Positions 10,233 through 21,060 of a DNA stretch of 64,000 nucleotides are shown here, one piece after another (the first letter of the stretch is position 1; every line of letters begins with the position of its first letter). The notes under the pieces were generated by a model, which saw only the letters and a program-made list of their open reading frames with translations, made no database searches and was not told the DNA's origin. The stretch lies in the NCBI GenBank assembly GCA_019925095.2, contig CM034394.1:6212272-6276271 (forward strand). The letters run 5' to 3'. The position numbers and the translations under genes were made by a program. This DNA comes from Dendrolimus kikuchii (lineage: Eukaryota > Arthropoda > Insecta > Lepidoptera > Lasiocampidae).

Positions 10233-10736
10233 AAAATAACTTGGCAAAACACAACTCCTCAAGTTCACAACAAATACTATTTATTTAAGCATATCAAATA
10301 AATACAACAATTTTACAATTTTGTAACCAAATAAAGTGTGTTTGTATTTTTCACGTTGAACAAACAGTATACCCTCGTGAAAGTTTCGCTTGAATCGAAA
10401 ACTACGGGCTGAAGTATATTCGTTGTTAAATTTGGAAATTCTCACCAGTTCCATCAAAACTCTGTTAACTACATTCGTTGCGTGTCCCGGGTAAATATTA
10501 GTATTCGGACGAGATACCCGCGACTTAATTGGCTAGGTTTGATTTGGGTTAGTATCAGATTTCTTCTTATGAACTTTATTTAAACTTCACACGAAATATA
10601 GAAACATATCAAAGAAATAGTTTGAAGTTTCAAATTATGATTTATAAGTGCGAGTATGGAATAAGCTATGCTTAGAAGTCTCTCTTACGGATATGTCAAT
10701 AACAATGTATAGATTGTTTTTTTGTTAATATCTGAT
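10233..10736. other. unassigned AT-rich stretch
   Basis: A GAGATACCCGCGACT phrase at 10510 resembles the end of family C in reverse; nothing else is recognised. Confidence 0.35.
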
Positions 10737-11048
10737 CCGTGCAGGAACTGAGAAAGAATACAATTTCCTGCGGCCGGGCGGCCTCTCGTAAGAGGCGACC
10801 AAACAACCCACAGCCAGGTGGTAGGGCATTTGCCCGACTGGATGGCTACCACCCCTGGTCTAAAGTATGTCGCCATAACAACCTTGAGTTGTGTTCCGGC
10901 ATTAGTGACCAGGTTCCAGTCTCCCTTAAGAGAGCAGCAGCGCATTCGTAGCACCTTCGGTGTTGCAAATGTCCATAGGCGATGGTAACCGTTTTTAATC
11001 AAGTGGGCCGTCTGCCTGTCTGCTGAACTCCTGCAATAAAAAAAAAAT
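10737..11048 (+). mobile_element. Family A element, full length
   Basis: CCGTGCAGGAACTGAGAAAG to CTCCTGCAATAAAAAAAAAA, about 312 bp, with all internal landmarks (CCTGCGGCCGGGCGGCC, GGTTCCAGTCTCCC, CCATAGGCGATGGTAACC). One of the best preserved copies. Confidence 0.9.
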
Positions 11049-11690
11049 AATAACAATAAAAATAATTTTATTGTCACCTAAAATATTACAAATTTCGCCT
11101 TAAAATTAAGACTGGATACTAACACCTATACTAGGCCAAGCCTGTATCCTTAGGTTGCTTCTAGTGACTTAATAATTAAATTTATATTATAAATTAAATG
11201 TTCAACAACACAAATAAAAATTACAACAAAAATTTGGAGTTAGTTCCAAAATTGTCATTGAAGCGACTTGGTAAACATTCTTATAACTTTAATTGTCTAC
11301 AGAACGAGAAGTCCATATGCTAGACTTAAGAACATTTTTTCCTCTAGTGATGTAGTGAGTTTATATTATACAGCAGGGATTATTTAGAAAAACATAACGT
11401 CTGTGTAGTGCTGTCGCGTACACATGCGCTTACATAAATCAATGATGTTTGTACATGGCTTCAGTATACTTAAAATCCTTGCACGCCTTACTTCTTTGAT
11501 TTAAAGCTTAACCATCCGTTGAACGAAACATATTACAACGTTGTGCAAATAGATTAAACAGCAAATAAACAGGCCTTAGATGATTTATTTTGGCAATAAG
11601 TGTCGTGTTAAGCTTACACCATTATCGGCCCAGCCCGTCTTAAGACGAAATACGAAATGGGCTAAGTAAAACACTTTAGACTTTTTCATC
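11049..11690. other. AT-rich spacer
   Basis: No gene or repeat family recognised. Confidence 0.4.
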
Positions 11691-11696
11691 ATTACT

Positions 11697-11830
11697 ATTG
11701 TTTTCTTAATTTTTCGCAACTAGTACACACATAAAAACGTAAACTGATTTAAGCACGGCATTTTATTTTGACGTTTGAGCCACTTTTCAGTGAAGACAAA
11801 GATGTCAAGTGTCAGTGAGTAATGTTAAAG
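11697..11830 (+). mobile_element. Family L fragment
   Basis: GTTTTCTTAATTTTTCGCAAC through GACAAAGATGTCAAGTGTCAG matches the left half of the better copies at 48808 and 49560. A short family K end (AAGAAGTTTCACTTCAAAA) follows at 11846-11866. Confidence 0.6.
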
Positions 11831-11867
11831 TTATCATATGAGTCTAAAGAAGTTTCACTTCAAAAAT

Positions 11868-12714
11868 TGTGACCTTGACTTACAGAAGTAGCAATTGTAT
11901 TGGAACACTTACAAGCCAATAGATGGCGCTGTGCAATAATTGAGGTCGCAAACAATTCCCGAAACGTACAAAGAATATATACAAATTTCCAACAATAATA
12001 GATACTCCTAAGCCTGCGGGATATGATAATAGCCTCGCTGGAAGATCTGCCTTTAAGACGAAGGAGCATTCCATCTCAGTCCTCCCCTCCACCTAGTCGG
12101 GACATCTCTAAACAATCAACACACACTAATAAGTTGGAAGGTAAGTGCGTAAAAAAATAACATATAATTTCATGACCTCACTGACTGACTGACACATCAA
12201 CACACAGCTCAAACAAGCGAAAGTCTTTCTAGGTATCGGTCCAGGCTCTTAGCTATAAGACCGTTGACAGTGACAACTACTGCGACAAGAATCGACTTGG
12301 GTTGACCCCAGACGCAACACAGTGGTAACTTCATGAGCATGATTAGATTAGACAGCATTATTATCATCATAATTCAATCGCTACAACTCAAAAATTACAC
12401 CTAACCCTAAAAAGAACTAAAGAGAAACAATGTTTACAGCGTTTATTAAGCAATCAGCTATGATTGACGTCAGTTTAATAAAAGCCAGAAGGATGTGGTT
12501 GAACAACGTATAGGGCTATAACAATAAATACTTTTTTATGTTCAAAGTAAAGAATAGGAAAAGGAACATGGAATAAACTCAACATCCCCAAAAGTATACT
12601 TGCTGGTATAAATTATTTTGTAGACGAAAGAGACTCATAGAGTCATTTAAGCCAAAAGTATAAATGTTATAAAACAACACGTCAGTTGCGCAATTGCAAG
12701 AAATTTTGTCATGA
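11868..12714. other. noncoding spacer
   Basis: Includes a (CTGA)n patch at 12180-12192 and a GC-richer segment at 12225-12320. Short open frames overlap on the minus strand at 11860-12092 but carry no motif. Confidence 0.35.
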
Positions 12715-12893
12715 ACTTCAAAAATGGGAGAGATATCATATTTTGATACAGTTTTCACTTGTTTTAGCAAGCACATTACGTCATCAAATGACTAATAAGA
12801 CAATAAACGCACAAAATTTAATTTAAAAAACAATTTCAGTTGCTTGGATTTGAAATTGCATAATTTGTATACCTGACATATTACTAACTAAAT
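12715..12893 (+). repeat. Family Q repeat
   Basis: Matched in reverse by 16500-16640: shared phrases are ACAGTTTTCACTTGTTTTAGC, AATAAACGCACAAA and ATTTGTATACCTGAC. Unclassified interspersed repeat. Confidence 0.6.
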
Positions 12894-13693
12894 GGCATGT
12901 GTTGACAAGCTTGGTCTCTCTTCTTCATCTAGTATTTACCATTAAAATCTCTACTTGTGTCTGAGAAGAAAATCTATCTTGTTCTTGTTTATTTATAGGT
13001 AGCCATACCATGGTAGAATAGAATATTCTTTATTGCACACAAGAAAATAATACATGAGTTAACAATCGTATAACTAGTACAATCGGTAGTCTTATCGCTA
13101 ACAGCGATTTCTTCCAAGCAACCTTCTGGAAATAATTTCACATTTCTAATAATGGGTTGGTATTCAGTGCGCATAGTTTAAAATATATACAATCATATAT
13201 ACATATATTAATAGTAAATAAAAATATACATACATATTTATATACAAATATATGTACATAGAGTTACATGGTCCTTAGTAATTTGCACGTTCGCATAGCA
13301 AACGCGAAGGACACGGGCCCGAATCCTAGCTGAACAGCATACACTACTTAGGTAATTTTCTAACTTAGTTACAGTTTTACGTAACTACTTGTGGAGGTTA
13401 CTTAATTGTGTTGTGTATCTACGATGTTACCCCGTTGGATAGGGTGACGCACCACCGGCGAGAGCCCATGGCTTCATCGCCGCGGGAGCTAGGCTCGAGC
13501 GCTAGAGAGGGGAGTACAAAATAAGACGACGAGATTTTGTACTCATCTAGAGTAATTATTTCTTAATTATATGAACATTAAACTTAAGACTATATATACA
13601 GAAATTTTAAGTGCTACGAGAAAATATGTAAATCCTAAACATGTTCGTAGATGCATCTTCGAAAGTTTTACCTGTTTTCTGTGTTGACAGAAC
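12894..13693. other. noncoding stretch with possible tRNA-like patch
   Basis: 13268-13345 has GGTCCTTAGTAATTTGC followed about 40 bp later by GGGCCCGAATCC, reminiscent of A and B boxes of a tRNA-derived SINE but with a poor A box. A GC-rich segment (13430-13515, ACCGGCGAGAGCCC) follows. Nothing is certain here. Confidence 0.25.
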
Positions 13694-13866
13694 TTTTTTT
13701 ATTGCAGGAGATCAGCATACAGGCAGACGGCCCACTTGATGGAAAGCGGTTAGCATCGCCTATGGATATTTGCAACACCAAAGATGCTACACATGCGCTA
13801 CTGCTCTCTTAAGGGAGACTGGAACCTGGTCACTAATGCCGGAACACAACTCAAAGTTGTTATGGC
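13694..13866 (-). mobile_element. Family A element, 3' half
   Basis: Starts with the poly(T)TTATTGCAGGAG tail end and stops after AAAGTTGTTATGGC, about 130 bp short of the element 5' end. Confidence 0.85.
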
Positions 13867-14399
13867 ACGTACATGGACTACTCAGTTTTAAACTTGCTTT
13901 TATGTAGCAATAAATTATTACATGTACGTGACGTAACACTACTCAACTGATCGACATGAAATTTAGCACACACGTCTTCATGGATACTGAAAAGGACAGA
14001 GTAATTTTCATCCCGACCAATGACATCTTTTTCTTTGAATAAACGAATGTATCAGAAAAGATGTAAAGATGTCGCTGCAGTTGCGTTTTATTTGGTGCTG
14101 CCGTTTTAATTTACTAACAAACAAGACGTCATAGCGATACGAACACAATTTCACTGGTCCAAATCTAATATTTTTTAAAGCAAAAACCCTTTAAATTATA
14201 ACATTTTATTTCGCCTACTGGCCGGCAGGCCACATTTTAGAGATAATAATTGACAACTGTTGACACAGATTCTGAGAGAGAAAGTCGTCACTAAAATGAT
14301 ATTTTAATCCTTTTAAATTCAATTATATATAAGACAATCTTTTTGGACTATTACATATTTTATAAATGTACGGGTTATTTATTCCTGCAACGACCTGTC
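13867..14399. other. noncoding spacer
   Basis: 13920-14060 contains family C-like wording (CTCAACTGATCGACATGAAATT). No end is identifiable. Confidence 0.3.
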
Positions 14400-15420
14400 A
14401 GTAGTATGTATTATATTATCTGTTGGCGATGCAGTGGACTGTTGGACTGTAGAGGGTTGGTCGTTGGTTCGGGTAACTGAGCTTCCGAAATGAAACCACC
14501 GAAAACGATGTTACGGAAGGCTTGAACTTCGTAGGCGTCGGCGGGAGGGAGCTTCTTCGTTGGCTTATCTTGAACTACGAACTACGGCTTTCACGAACTA
14601 TCGAACTAACATGAACTAACATATGCGCCTTTAAGGCATCTCATATTTATAGAAGCCGCCTCCGCCGACCCCCCGCTTCGTTGTAACACCCCCTTCACTT
14701 TATTTTCCTCAATATTACATAAACCAAGCCTTATTCTAACTTATTACTTTTATACATTTTGGTACACCCTAGATCCTAGCCTATCCTGAGGGTCTTTACA
14801 TTGTTACGACCCATGGTTTTCGTTTGCGGGACGTCGTTATGGGCATTTTCCTCGCCCCCCGCTTCAATACTATAAATATAAAGCGCTGAGCGCTCTTACA
14901 GTTACCCTATGGTAATGGTGATGTCGCCCTATAGTGGGCATCATTAAATTCATCCCCCTCTTATGGCAACAGTCCAGCCGAGGTAAAACTCCTTAGGGAG
15001 GCACTCGCCCCAAAAACCCCGGTAAAGTTGTAAGGTCTTCGGACCAACAACATAAAGTCAAGTCCAATAATAAATAACTTACAGTTACCTTATTCCAAAA
15101 CCATGCGCTGTCGCGCGCGGACCTCTGCTTGCACTATCATTATGGCCTACTCGCTTACGGAGTAGGCAGTAGTGCAGGCATACCTCACGGATCCCGGGCT
15201 CCGGTTGCGTTCTGCAGTCCCGTAGCCCGGTTTCCGCTACCCTTTGGGTCCCGGGTTCCAGGCTGCGTTCTGCACGCCTGTAACCCGGTCCCCTTTGTCA
15301 TGTTGAGTCCCGGGCTCCAGGCGGCGTTCTGCACGCCCGTAGCCCGGTCTCATTTACCAGGATCTAATAGGGGTCCTACTTTCAATGAAAGACAAACGCT
15401 ATAACATTTATTTCCTAGCA
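14400..15420. other. GC-rich segment, possible LTR retrotransposon fragment
   Basis: Markedly richer in G+C than its surroundings. A promoter-like arrangement occurs at 14868-14905: ACTATAAATATAAAGCG, then GCGCTCTTACAGTTACC about 28 bp later. TGTTACGACCC at 14799 resembles the first bases of the LTR-2 solo LTRs. A tandem repeat lies at 15190-15360. I could not find paired LTRs, a primer-binding site or coding sequence, so this remains a guess. Confidence 0.25.
15190..15360. repeat. three-unit 58-59 bp tandem repeat
   Basis: Units start at 15190, 15248 and 15307 with GATCCCGGG, GTCCCGGG and GTCCCGGG, and each contains GC(T/G)GCGTTCTGCA and GTA(G/A)CCCGGT. GC content is far above the neighbourhood. 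The open frame across it is a by-product of the repeat. Confidence 0.85.
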
Positions 15421-15659
15421 ACTTAAGGCTATTATACATTTTACACATTTAATTCTAATAATTTATTAATTAAGTTTTAAATTAATAACTTTTCAAAAAT
15501 AAACTATGTTTGTCTCAGTCCGACCCGTCTCTTTCCTGCGTTTAACGGTCGCGTCTATATTATCTACGAGGCTTAACAAATTATACCTATGTTCTTATCG
15601 CCTGTTTAGACGGGTCGGTGAGTTTCATACATTAATGTTTGTCGTCGTCAACATTATCC

Positions 15660-16050
15660 ATGTAGGTCTATCAGCAGACAAACACACCCATTATACATTC
15701 CCAAGCTTAAGAAATCATGCTGATGTTATAGGTATACAACGGATCACTAGGGATCTATCCCAGACACCCATAATATATTTATTAGCACCTAATCTAAAGA
15801 GCCTAATAATAATTAATAAGTAATTAATTTCAATATATTCTAAATTAAAAATAACCTAAAATTTACTAAAAGTATTCATATTCAGAAAGTATCTATTAGC
15901 ACTTCTGTTACTGTCTCTCTTAAGGCGTCCCATAATAAATATTGAAAATATCATTTACGAATTTTATTATTCCAGGTGTCGAACCCTGAGCTTCTGCTTT
16001 CCAATAAGCTAGACTGGCAAAGACTTACTCCAATCAATCACAGAAACCGT
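15660..16050 (-). mobile_element. tRNA-derived SINE, type 2, degraded
   Basis: Shares with 19468-19694 the phrases AAACACACCCATTATACATT, ACAACGGATCACTAGGGATC and CCCAGACACCCA, and has the tRNA-like head at 15970-16045 (GGTGTCGAACCCTGAG, reverse B box). An insertion or divergence separates head and body. Confidence 0.55.
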
Positions 16051-16499
16051 CAAATATGTTTCTATTGGTTATCTTTATACCTTTCCCCCTAAAAAACGAC
16101 TAATTACCACTTTGCAAGCTTTGTTTTCTAGAATAATAACTGTTTCCTTACACAAGTGTATACTAAAATAGAATGATCCAGTGATAAACAACGTCCCAGT
16201 TTCAATTAGTATAGCAATCGTACGATCGTATGCAAGTCCGTTGAAGGCCGGAGATTGCTTTTCTAATAGTACAAGATGCTCGAGGCTAATCGGCCTGCTC
16301 TGTAATTTGCTGCTGATAACTGAGAGCGATTCAATTGACAGTACCTAGGACTGAAGAAGTCTTAGCATGCTATTTTAAATGTTATTTTCAGTACAAAAAT
16401 ATAGTCAAAATTGTTTTAATATATAGAAAACCTTCTACTTCAAGAATTAGCTGTCTGTAGAAGTCTAAAAGCAAGTTTTCTATTACCATTACCGATTTC

Positions 16500-16640
16500 C
16501 CCATTAAGTCAGGTATGCAAATTGTGCAATTTCAAACCCTTGGAACTGACATTGTTTTCTTAAATTAAAGTTTGTGCGTTTATTGCCTTATCAGTCATTT
16601 GCTAACGTATTGTGCTTGCTAAAACAAGTGAAAACTGTAT
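16500..16640 (-). repeat. Family Q repeat, reverse copy
   Basis: Reverse complement of 12715-12893; see there. It ends beside a direct duplication at 16665. Confidence 0.6.
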
Positions 16641-16664
16641 CGAAATCCCAAGAAACGGGAACAA

Positions 16665-16903
16665 AAAAATGTTCGTAAAATAAAAACTACTCGGCCAAAC
16701 TATGTTAAATTTTTAGGGGACCAAATGGCAACTATTCCGCATCAAACTAAACAAGAATCACGTAAATCGGATCATAAATCTCAGCGTAATCGGTGTACAC
16801 ATGGAACGGAATGTAAATTTTTTCACAAAAAATGTTCATAAAATGAAAACTACTGGGCCAAACTATGTCAAATTTTTAGGGGACCAAATGGCAGCTATTT
16901 CGT
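16665..16903. repeat. direct duplication, ~75-bp units about 163 bp apart
   Basis: ATGTTC(G/A)TAAAAT(A/G)AAAACTACT followed by GGCCAAACTATGT(T/C)AAATT and GGGGACCAAATGGCA(A/G)CTATT occurs at about 16668 and again at 16831. The separating 90 bp is not repeated. Origin unknown; perhaps an internal repeat of a larger element. Confidence 0.8.
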
Positions 16904-17130
16904 GTCGAACAAACGCCATGAGCCCGCCAATTGTTTGCCAATTATAATATTGCAAATATTCTGCTTTTTAACTGCCTCTTTGGCAATCAATAAAATGCTA
17001 TCTATCTATTATCTTTCCAGAAGTCACTGTATGTGTAACAATTTTTTATCCAAACATGTTCGTAGCGTAACATTTTACCTCCATTGCAAGTTTATTTGAA
17101 CTCACTCATCACAACGTGTGTTAGCTTTAA

Positions 17131-17778
17131 CATACATACATACATACATAACGTCACGCCGGTTCCCTTGCGGGGTAGATACGAACAACAGAGCGCCATT
17201 CAGGCTTATTCTTAGACACCTCACTTGCTTCTTTGACTTCTGCATCCATCCACTTTTGCATTGTATATCTGTTTAGTCATTCTTTCCTCATGCATTCCTT
17301 CCACATGCCCGAACCACCGGAGCATTCCTTTCCTTACCTTCGCCCCGACACTCTCTTTCAGACCAACTCTCTTTCTTACTTTGGTATTACGAACGCGGTC
17401 CGCGAGCGTCACTCCGCAGATTTTGCGCAGTGCTCGCATCTCGACCGCGTTTACTCTACTTTCATGCTCTCTCTTCCATACCCAACTCTCGCTTCTACAC
17501 GTGAGCGTAGGCACCAGCACCGCGTTGTGTATGGCAAGATGGGCCTTCTGGCTGAAGTTCTTAGCGCCTAGAAGTTTACCTAACGCTCCATTCACACTAT
17601 TCCCCAAATTCACTCTTCTTTCTATATCAGCGGTGTACCTTCCATCCCTGATAAAAGCACATCCAAGATATACAAACTCATTCACTTGCTCCAGTATAAA
17701 ATCATCGACCACTATCCTTGCATTCGTTCTAGTTGCTTTCTTAGCTTTAAGTATGATGAATTGGAGTCCAAAGTCCAA
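17131..17778 (-). mobile_element. RTE-clade LINE C-terminal portion with internal deletion
   Basis: The longest RTE C-terminal fragment here. From 17778 downward the minus strand reads VNEFVYLGCAF, IERRVNLGNSVNGALGKLLG, VEMRALRKICGVTLADRVRN, then KVDGCRS, the connection region after the reverse transcriptase palm of RTE elements. About 120 bp present in other copies (RGRPRHTFHDQ... to ...CMTRVMN) are deleted near 17236, joining GCAGAA to GTCAAAGAAGC with a shared GTC. The joint shifts the frame. The (CATA)n tail lies at 17131-17150. No YxDD motif is included. Confidence 0.88.
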
Positions 17779-18139
17779 TGTTATTTCTTATTTCCACTGC
17801 GGTTTCATCTGTATGTATAACTTACATTAATTAAAAAATAACTGTACCCGAAAGTTTAACTTTACTAATTTACAGAACTCTTTCTGTTATATTTAATATA
17901 CTCTAAATTTTTACCATTTAAACTAATTTAACCCGCGTACTTAATTGTGTTGAAATATTATCTCGTAAGCTTGTACTTTTAATTAAGTTTCTTTATTAAA
18001 AAGTATGTTTCGTTCTAAGATTGTAACAGTCTAAAGGAAAGAAGAAATATACTTTGTTATAGCCAAGGGAGATCTAGCTTCCTTAAGCAATGTTCTTTAC
18101 ATTTATTGCAGTCCATTTAGACAAAAAAATTACGCTTTT

Positions 18140-18380
18140 CTTTTCATGTCCATCTGTATCGTCGTCGTCAGCCATTCGCAGTTCACTGCTGGACGTAGGC
18201 CTCCCTAAGTCAGCACGTCATCCCTGTCCTCTGACTTCCTCATGCAACGCCTATCGGCGACCTTGCACAGGTCGTCGGTCTATCGGGCTGGAGGGCGTCC
18301 GTCTCTACGTTTACCCCGTCGTGGTCTCCACTCCGGGACTCATCTGCTGCGTCTGCTGTGTCTATCTGTATGTCTCTGCC
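18140..18380 (-). pseudogene. second RTE-like LINE, C-terminal fragment
   Basis: Similar in layout to 45175-45420 (shared CACTGCTGGACxTAGGCCTCC, GGTCGTCxGTC, GTGGTCTCCACTCC). The minus strand would encode the GRP..RWTDD...-type C-terminus but is too mutated to read through. A (CGT)n-like run at 18160 may be the 3' tail. Confidence 0.5.
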
Positions 18381-18479
18381 TATTTATACGGAAAAATACT
18401 GGAATTATAAGTTCTTGTAAAATCATAACGAGGTTCCTTAATGGCTATTTTTATGGAGTTAAAAGGTAGTGAAAGTTGT

Positions 18480-18640
18480 GAAAATTATATCCTCCCTCTA
18501 GTTTTAAACTTGAAAGTGGAAAATTAAGAAAAATCACAACAAAAAATAGAGATGTAAAAATACTTTCAATGAAAATTAGTGTCAAATAAGTATGTTGAAT
18601 AGTCTTTGAGATATTAAGGAGTATTTTTTGATTAAATGTT
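18480..18640. repeat. Family U repeat
   Basis: AAAAATACTTTCAATGAAAA and following text (AGTAGT.TTTGAG) recur at 37955-38030. Short unclassified repeat. Confidence 0.4.
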
Positions 18641-18923
18641 TTTTGTGGATTCCTAGTAATTAATAATCCTCTCTCTGTCTCTCCTATACGAAACTATTTA
18701 ATATTCCTGTACAGATACGTACTTATTTAGTTTATTTTCAATGACCAATGACCATAACTTTAATATATTGAAATTAGATGATCACTACTCATGTAATTAT
18801 GTCTGTATGATTTAATCGACCAATTAATTTATATTTTAATTATACTAACTATAGGTAAAATACGTATCAAGTGCGAGTAACCTTTTACTTGAATAATCTA
18901 AGTAAGCAGCATGATGTTATTCG

Positions 18924-18953
18924 CTTCCGAAATACTATTCTGTATTTCGGAAG
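18924..18953. repeat. perfect 12-bp hairpin
   Basis: CTTCCGAAATAC, loop TATTCT, GTATTTCGGAAG. The flanks are AT-rich with no gene. Compare the hairpins at 5872 and 32312. Confidence 0.85.
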
Positions 18954-19467
18954 TCAAGTGGCGTCTAAGTCAAAAATTCTTCAAAAACTAGTTATTCTGT
19001 ATGTTACTTAATCAACATATTATCTGCAAAAAACTGCAATTGACTGTTCAAATTCAAATTTATTGACTTGCATAAAACATGGTTTAAAAGGTGTTACAGT
19101 AGTTATATTTAAGTACACGTGTTTTTGCTAGAATGGCGTGCAGATTTAGCTCGTACAATTAATTACAATATAACATTATTCACACGTCAATTAAAATATA
19201 ATAATATGTCAAAATCTCAAATAAAAAATAAATAGCGTCCACAGTCCCATATCCAGATAATTATAACAGTGAAAATAAATAAATAAATTTGTAACAAACA
19301 GTAGTTGGTATTATGGTTATCATTGTTAGTTTGATTTATAGTTTATCATTTATGTATTCATTTATAGTATAATAGCATTTATTGTTACCGTTAGACGAGT
19401 AATATCATAATGTATCCCTGTGTATTATCTGTATGTTTTCCATAATTAAATATAAAAAAATAATTGG
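18954..19467. other. AT-rich stretch with LINE-tail-like text
   Basis: 19045-19070 reads, on the minus strand, AATAAATTTGAATTTGAA, an AATAAA followed by a short TTTGAA repeat that could be the 3' end of a minus-strand LINE. No coding sequence recognised. Confidence 0.35.
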
Positions 19468-19694
19468 CAGGCAAACACAAACATTGTATATTCTCAAGTT
19501 AAGCAAGTTAAGCTTGTGTTATGGGTAATATACAACTGATCATTCTGGAGTCGATCCCAGACACCCAACCATAGTTATAGTGAATAACAGAAAGTTCATT
19601 TCTAAAATTGACCACGCAAGGAATCGAACCCGGAGCCTCTGCATTCAGCGAGTTCGGACGGCTAAGACTTAGCCCGCTCAACCACAAAGGCCAT
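19468..19694 (-). mobile_element. tRNA-derived SINE, type 2
   Basis: Read on the minus strand the element starts with a tRNA-like head: GGTTGAGCGGGCTAAG (A box like) and GGGTTCGATTCC (good B box) about 45 bp later. The body has CCCAGAATGATCAGTTG-type text and ends near GTTTGTGTTTGCCTGCC. It is a SINE and not a tRNA gene because the head cannot pair into an acceptor stem and continues into a repeated body. Confidence 0.75.
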
Positions 19695-20089
19695 CAGTAA
19701 ATAAATAATATACTTATACATCTATACAAGAAGTCTTTATAAATATTCAACACTTTTCACGTTAACAATAGCGAAATGAGTGCCGTGCTCAGTTTAACTG
19801 GACCTGCTCAAAGGAACTCTAAAACGAGGCTATTAAGAGAGCTATCGGCGAAACGCTTGATTCCACAAAGAAGACGTTTTCCTTAAGGTATTTTTTTCTT
19901 TTGTACTCCAGACATATCTTAGTGAATTTTATTTTGCATCTTAAATATTCTACTCGTATTTACCTTTGTACATTTGTGAGTGATTTACATGATGGCTTCA
20001 TAATCATTGATATAGAAAATTATTTCCTCCCAAAAGCTATTCTAACGAATGTCATTATAGATATTTATTTACATTAATTATAAACTATA

Positions 20090-20229
20090 TAAGAACAGAC
20101 GAGCGTGCATGACAAGAGCTATGAATGTCAAAGAAGCGAGGGAGGTGTGTAAGAACAAGCCTGAATGGCGCTCTGTTGTCCGTGCCTACCCCGCAAGAGA
20201 ACTTGCGTGAAGCTATGTATGTATGTATG
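20090..20229 (+). mobile_element. very short RTE-clade LINE end
   Basis: Only the last ~38 codons (AAGAACAGACGAGCG... to CTTGCGTGA at 20208-20210) and the (ATGT)n tail. A perfect 15-bp target duplication TAATTATAAACTATA sits at 20075-20089 and 20230-20244, so the copy was inserted in this truncated form. Confidence 0.92.
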
Positions 20230-20477
20230 TAATTATAAACTATAATACGAACTGCGAAACTTAACCTAATTAATGCTTGGTTAAATGTTACTTTGTATTG
20301 CGCTCCTTGAAAAAGACTTTTTAAATCAAATTTTGTTTCGCTAGCTACGTGCGCACGCGCAGCCGAAATTTACAAGGTTCACCGTTGACATATACATTAA
20401 GGAGGACTGTATATAAATTGTACCTATAATCCCTAAGACTATAAGAAAAATACTAAACTTAGGTCATGGAAGAGAAT

Positions 20478-20790
20478 GGGTAAGGTTAACAGAACGCTGA
20501 CTACGTTACCTTGCTGAGTTGTCATACAAATCCTTTGTCCGAAGTAGGAAAAAGCCCTTTCGTCACCTGAAGAGTCAATTAAGCGTTTTGTAGATGCTCA
20601 TGGACTAAGGTCTACGGTCCAAAAGTCTCGATAGCAAACGGCACAAACAGATAACTCTCATTAAAGGGTGCATATTCGCGACGCTTGAGTAATTCAGCTG
20701 TTTCCACCGCTGAATCAACTGATATAGCCATATTTGGTGAGATCCGGCCAACGTGCCTACGCGAGTCGTATCCCATACCAGAGCCGTGTC
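20478..20790 (-). pseudogene. decayed C-terminal region of a mobile-element protein
   Basis: Three frames on the minus strand together show, in order, DTT.VGTLAGSH (20737-20775), ETAELLKRREY...YLFVPFAIETFGP (about 20610-20710) and FGQRI...QQGNVVSVL (20490-20545). This TLA.S ... F(V/I)P(V/F)A(V/I)ET.GPW ... QRI...Q.GN..SVL order is a C-terminal signature I associate with reverse-transcriptase-containing mobile-element proteins of arthropods and other animals. At least two frameshifts and several stops separate the blocks. The clade is not identified. Confidence 0.5.
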
Positions 20791-21060
20791 ACATCACTAC
20801 GGAACTAGATTCATTCCGTCAGGACACCTACCATCGTCGCGTGCAATACTGTTCAGATTTCAAAGAGCCGATACTTAATGGTGGCAAGCGCCTTACGTAA
20901 GACGTCATTCAAGGTGGCGTGTCGTCATCATCTGCAAGCACTACAGCTACAGAAAGATCATTGTATCGATCGATTATCTCTGTCTCACAAACTCATTTGT
21001 GAGGTGCTTATTTGTGATATCCCAGGCAAAGTTTTACGTCTGAAAAAAGGATATTATTAT

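Noticed and set aside
15190..15360. CRISPR-like repeats
   Set aside because: Units are contiguous and diverged along their whole length, with no unique spacers; the host is a eukaryote.
17131..17150. independent (CATA)n microsatellites here and at 37413 and 56941
   Set aside because: Each sits immediately after an RTE stop codon and is the element tail.
17261..17830. 189-codon plus-strand frame
   Set aside because: Antisense to the RTE reverse-transcriptase fragment, which reads far better on the minus strand.
19605..19694. tRNA gene on the minus strand
   Set aside because: A and B boxes are present but the acceptor arms do not pair and the sequence continues into a repeated SINE body.
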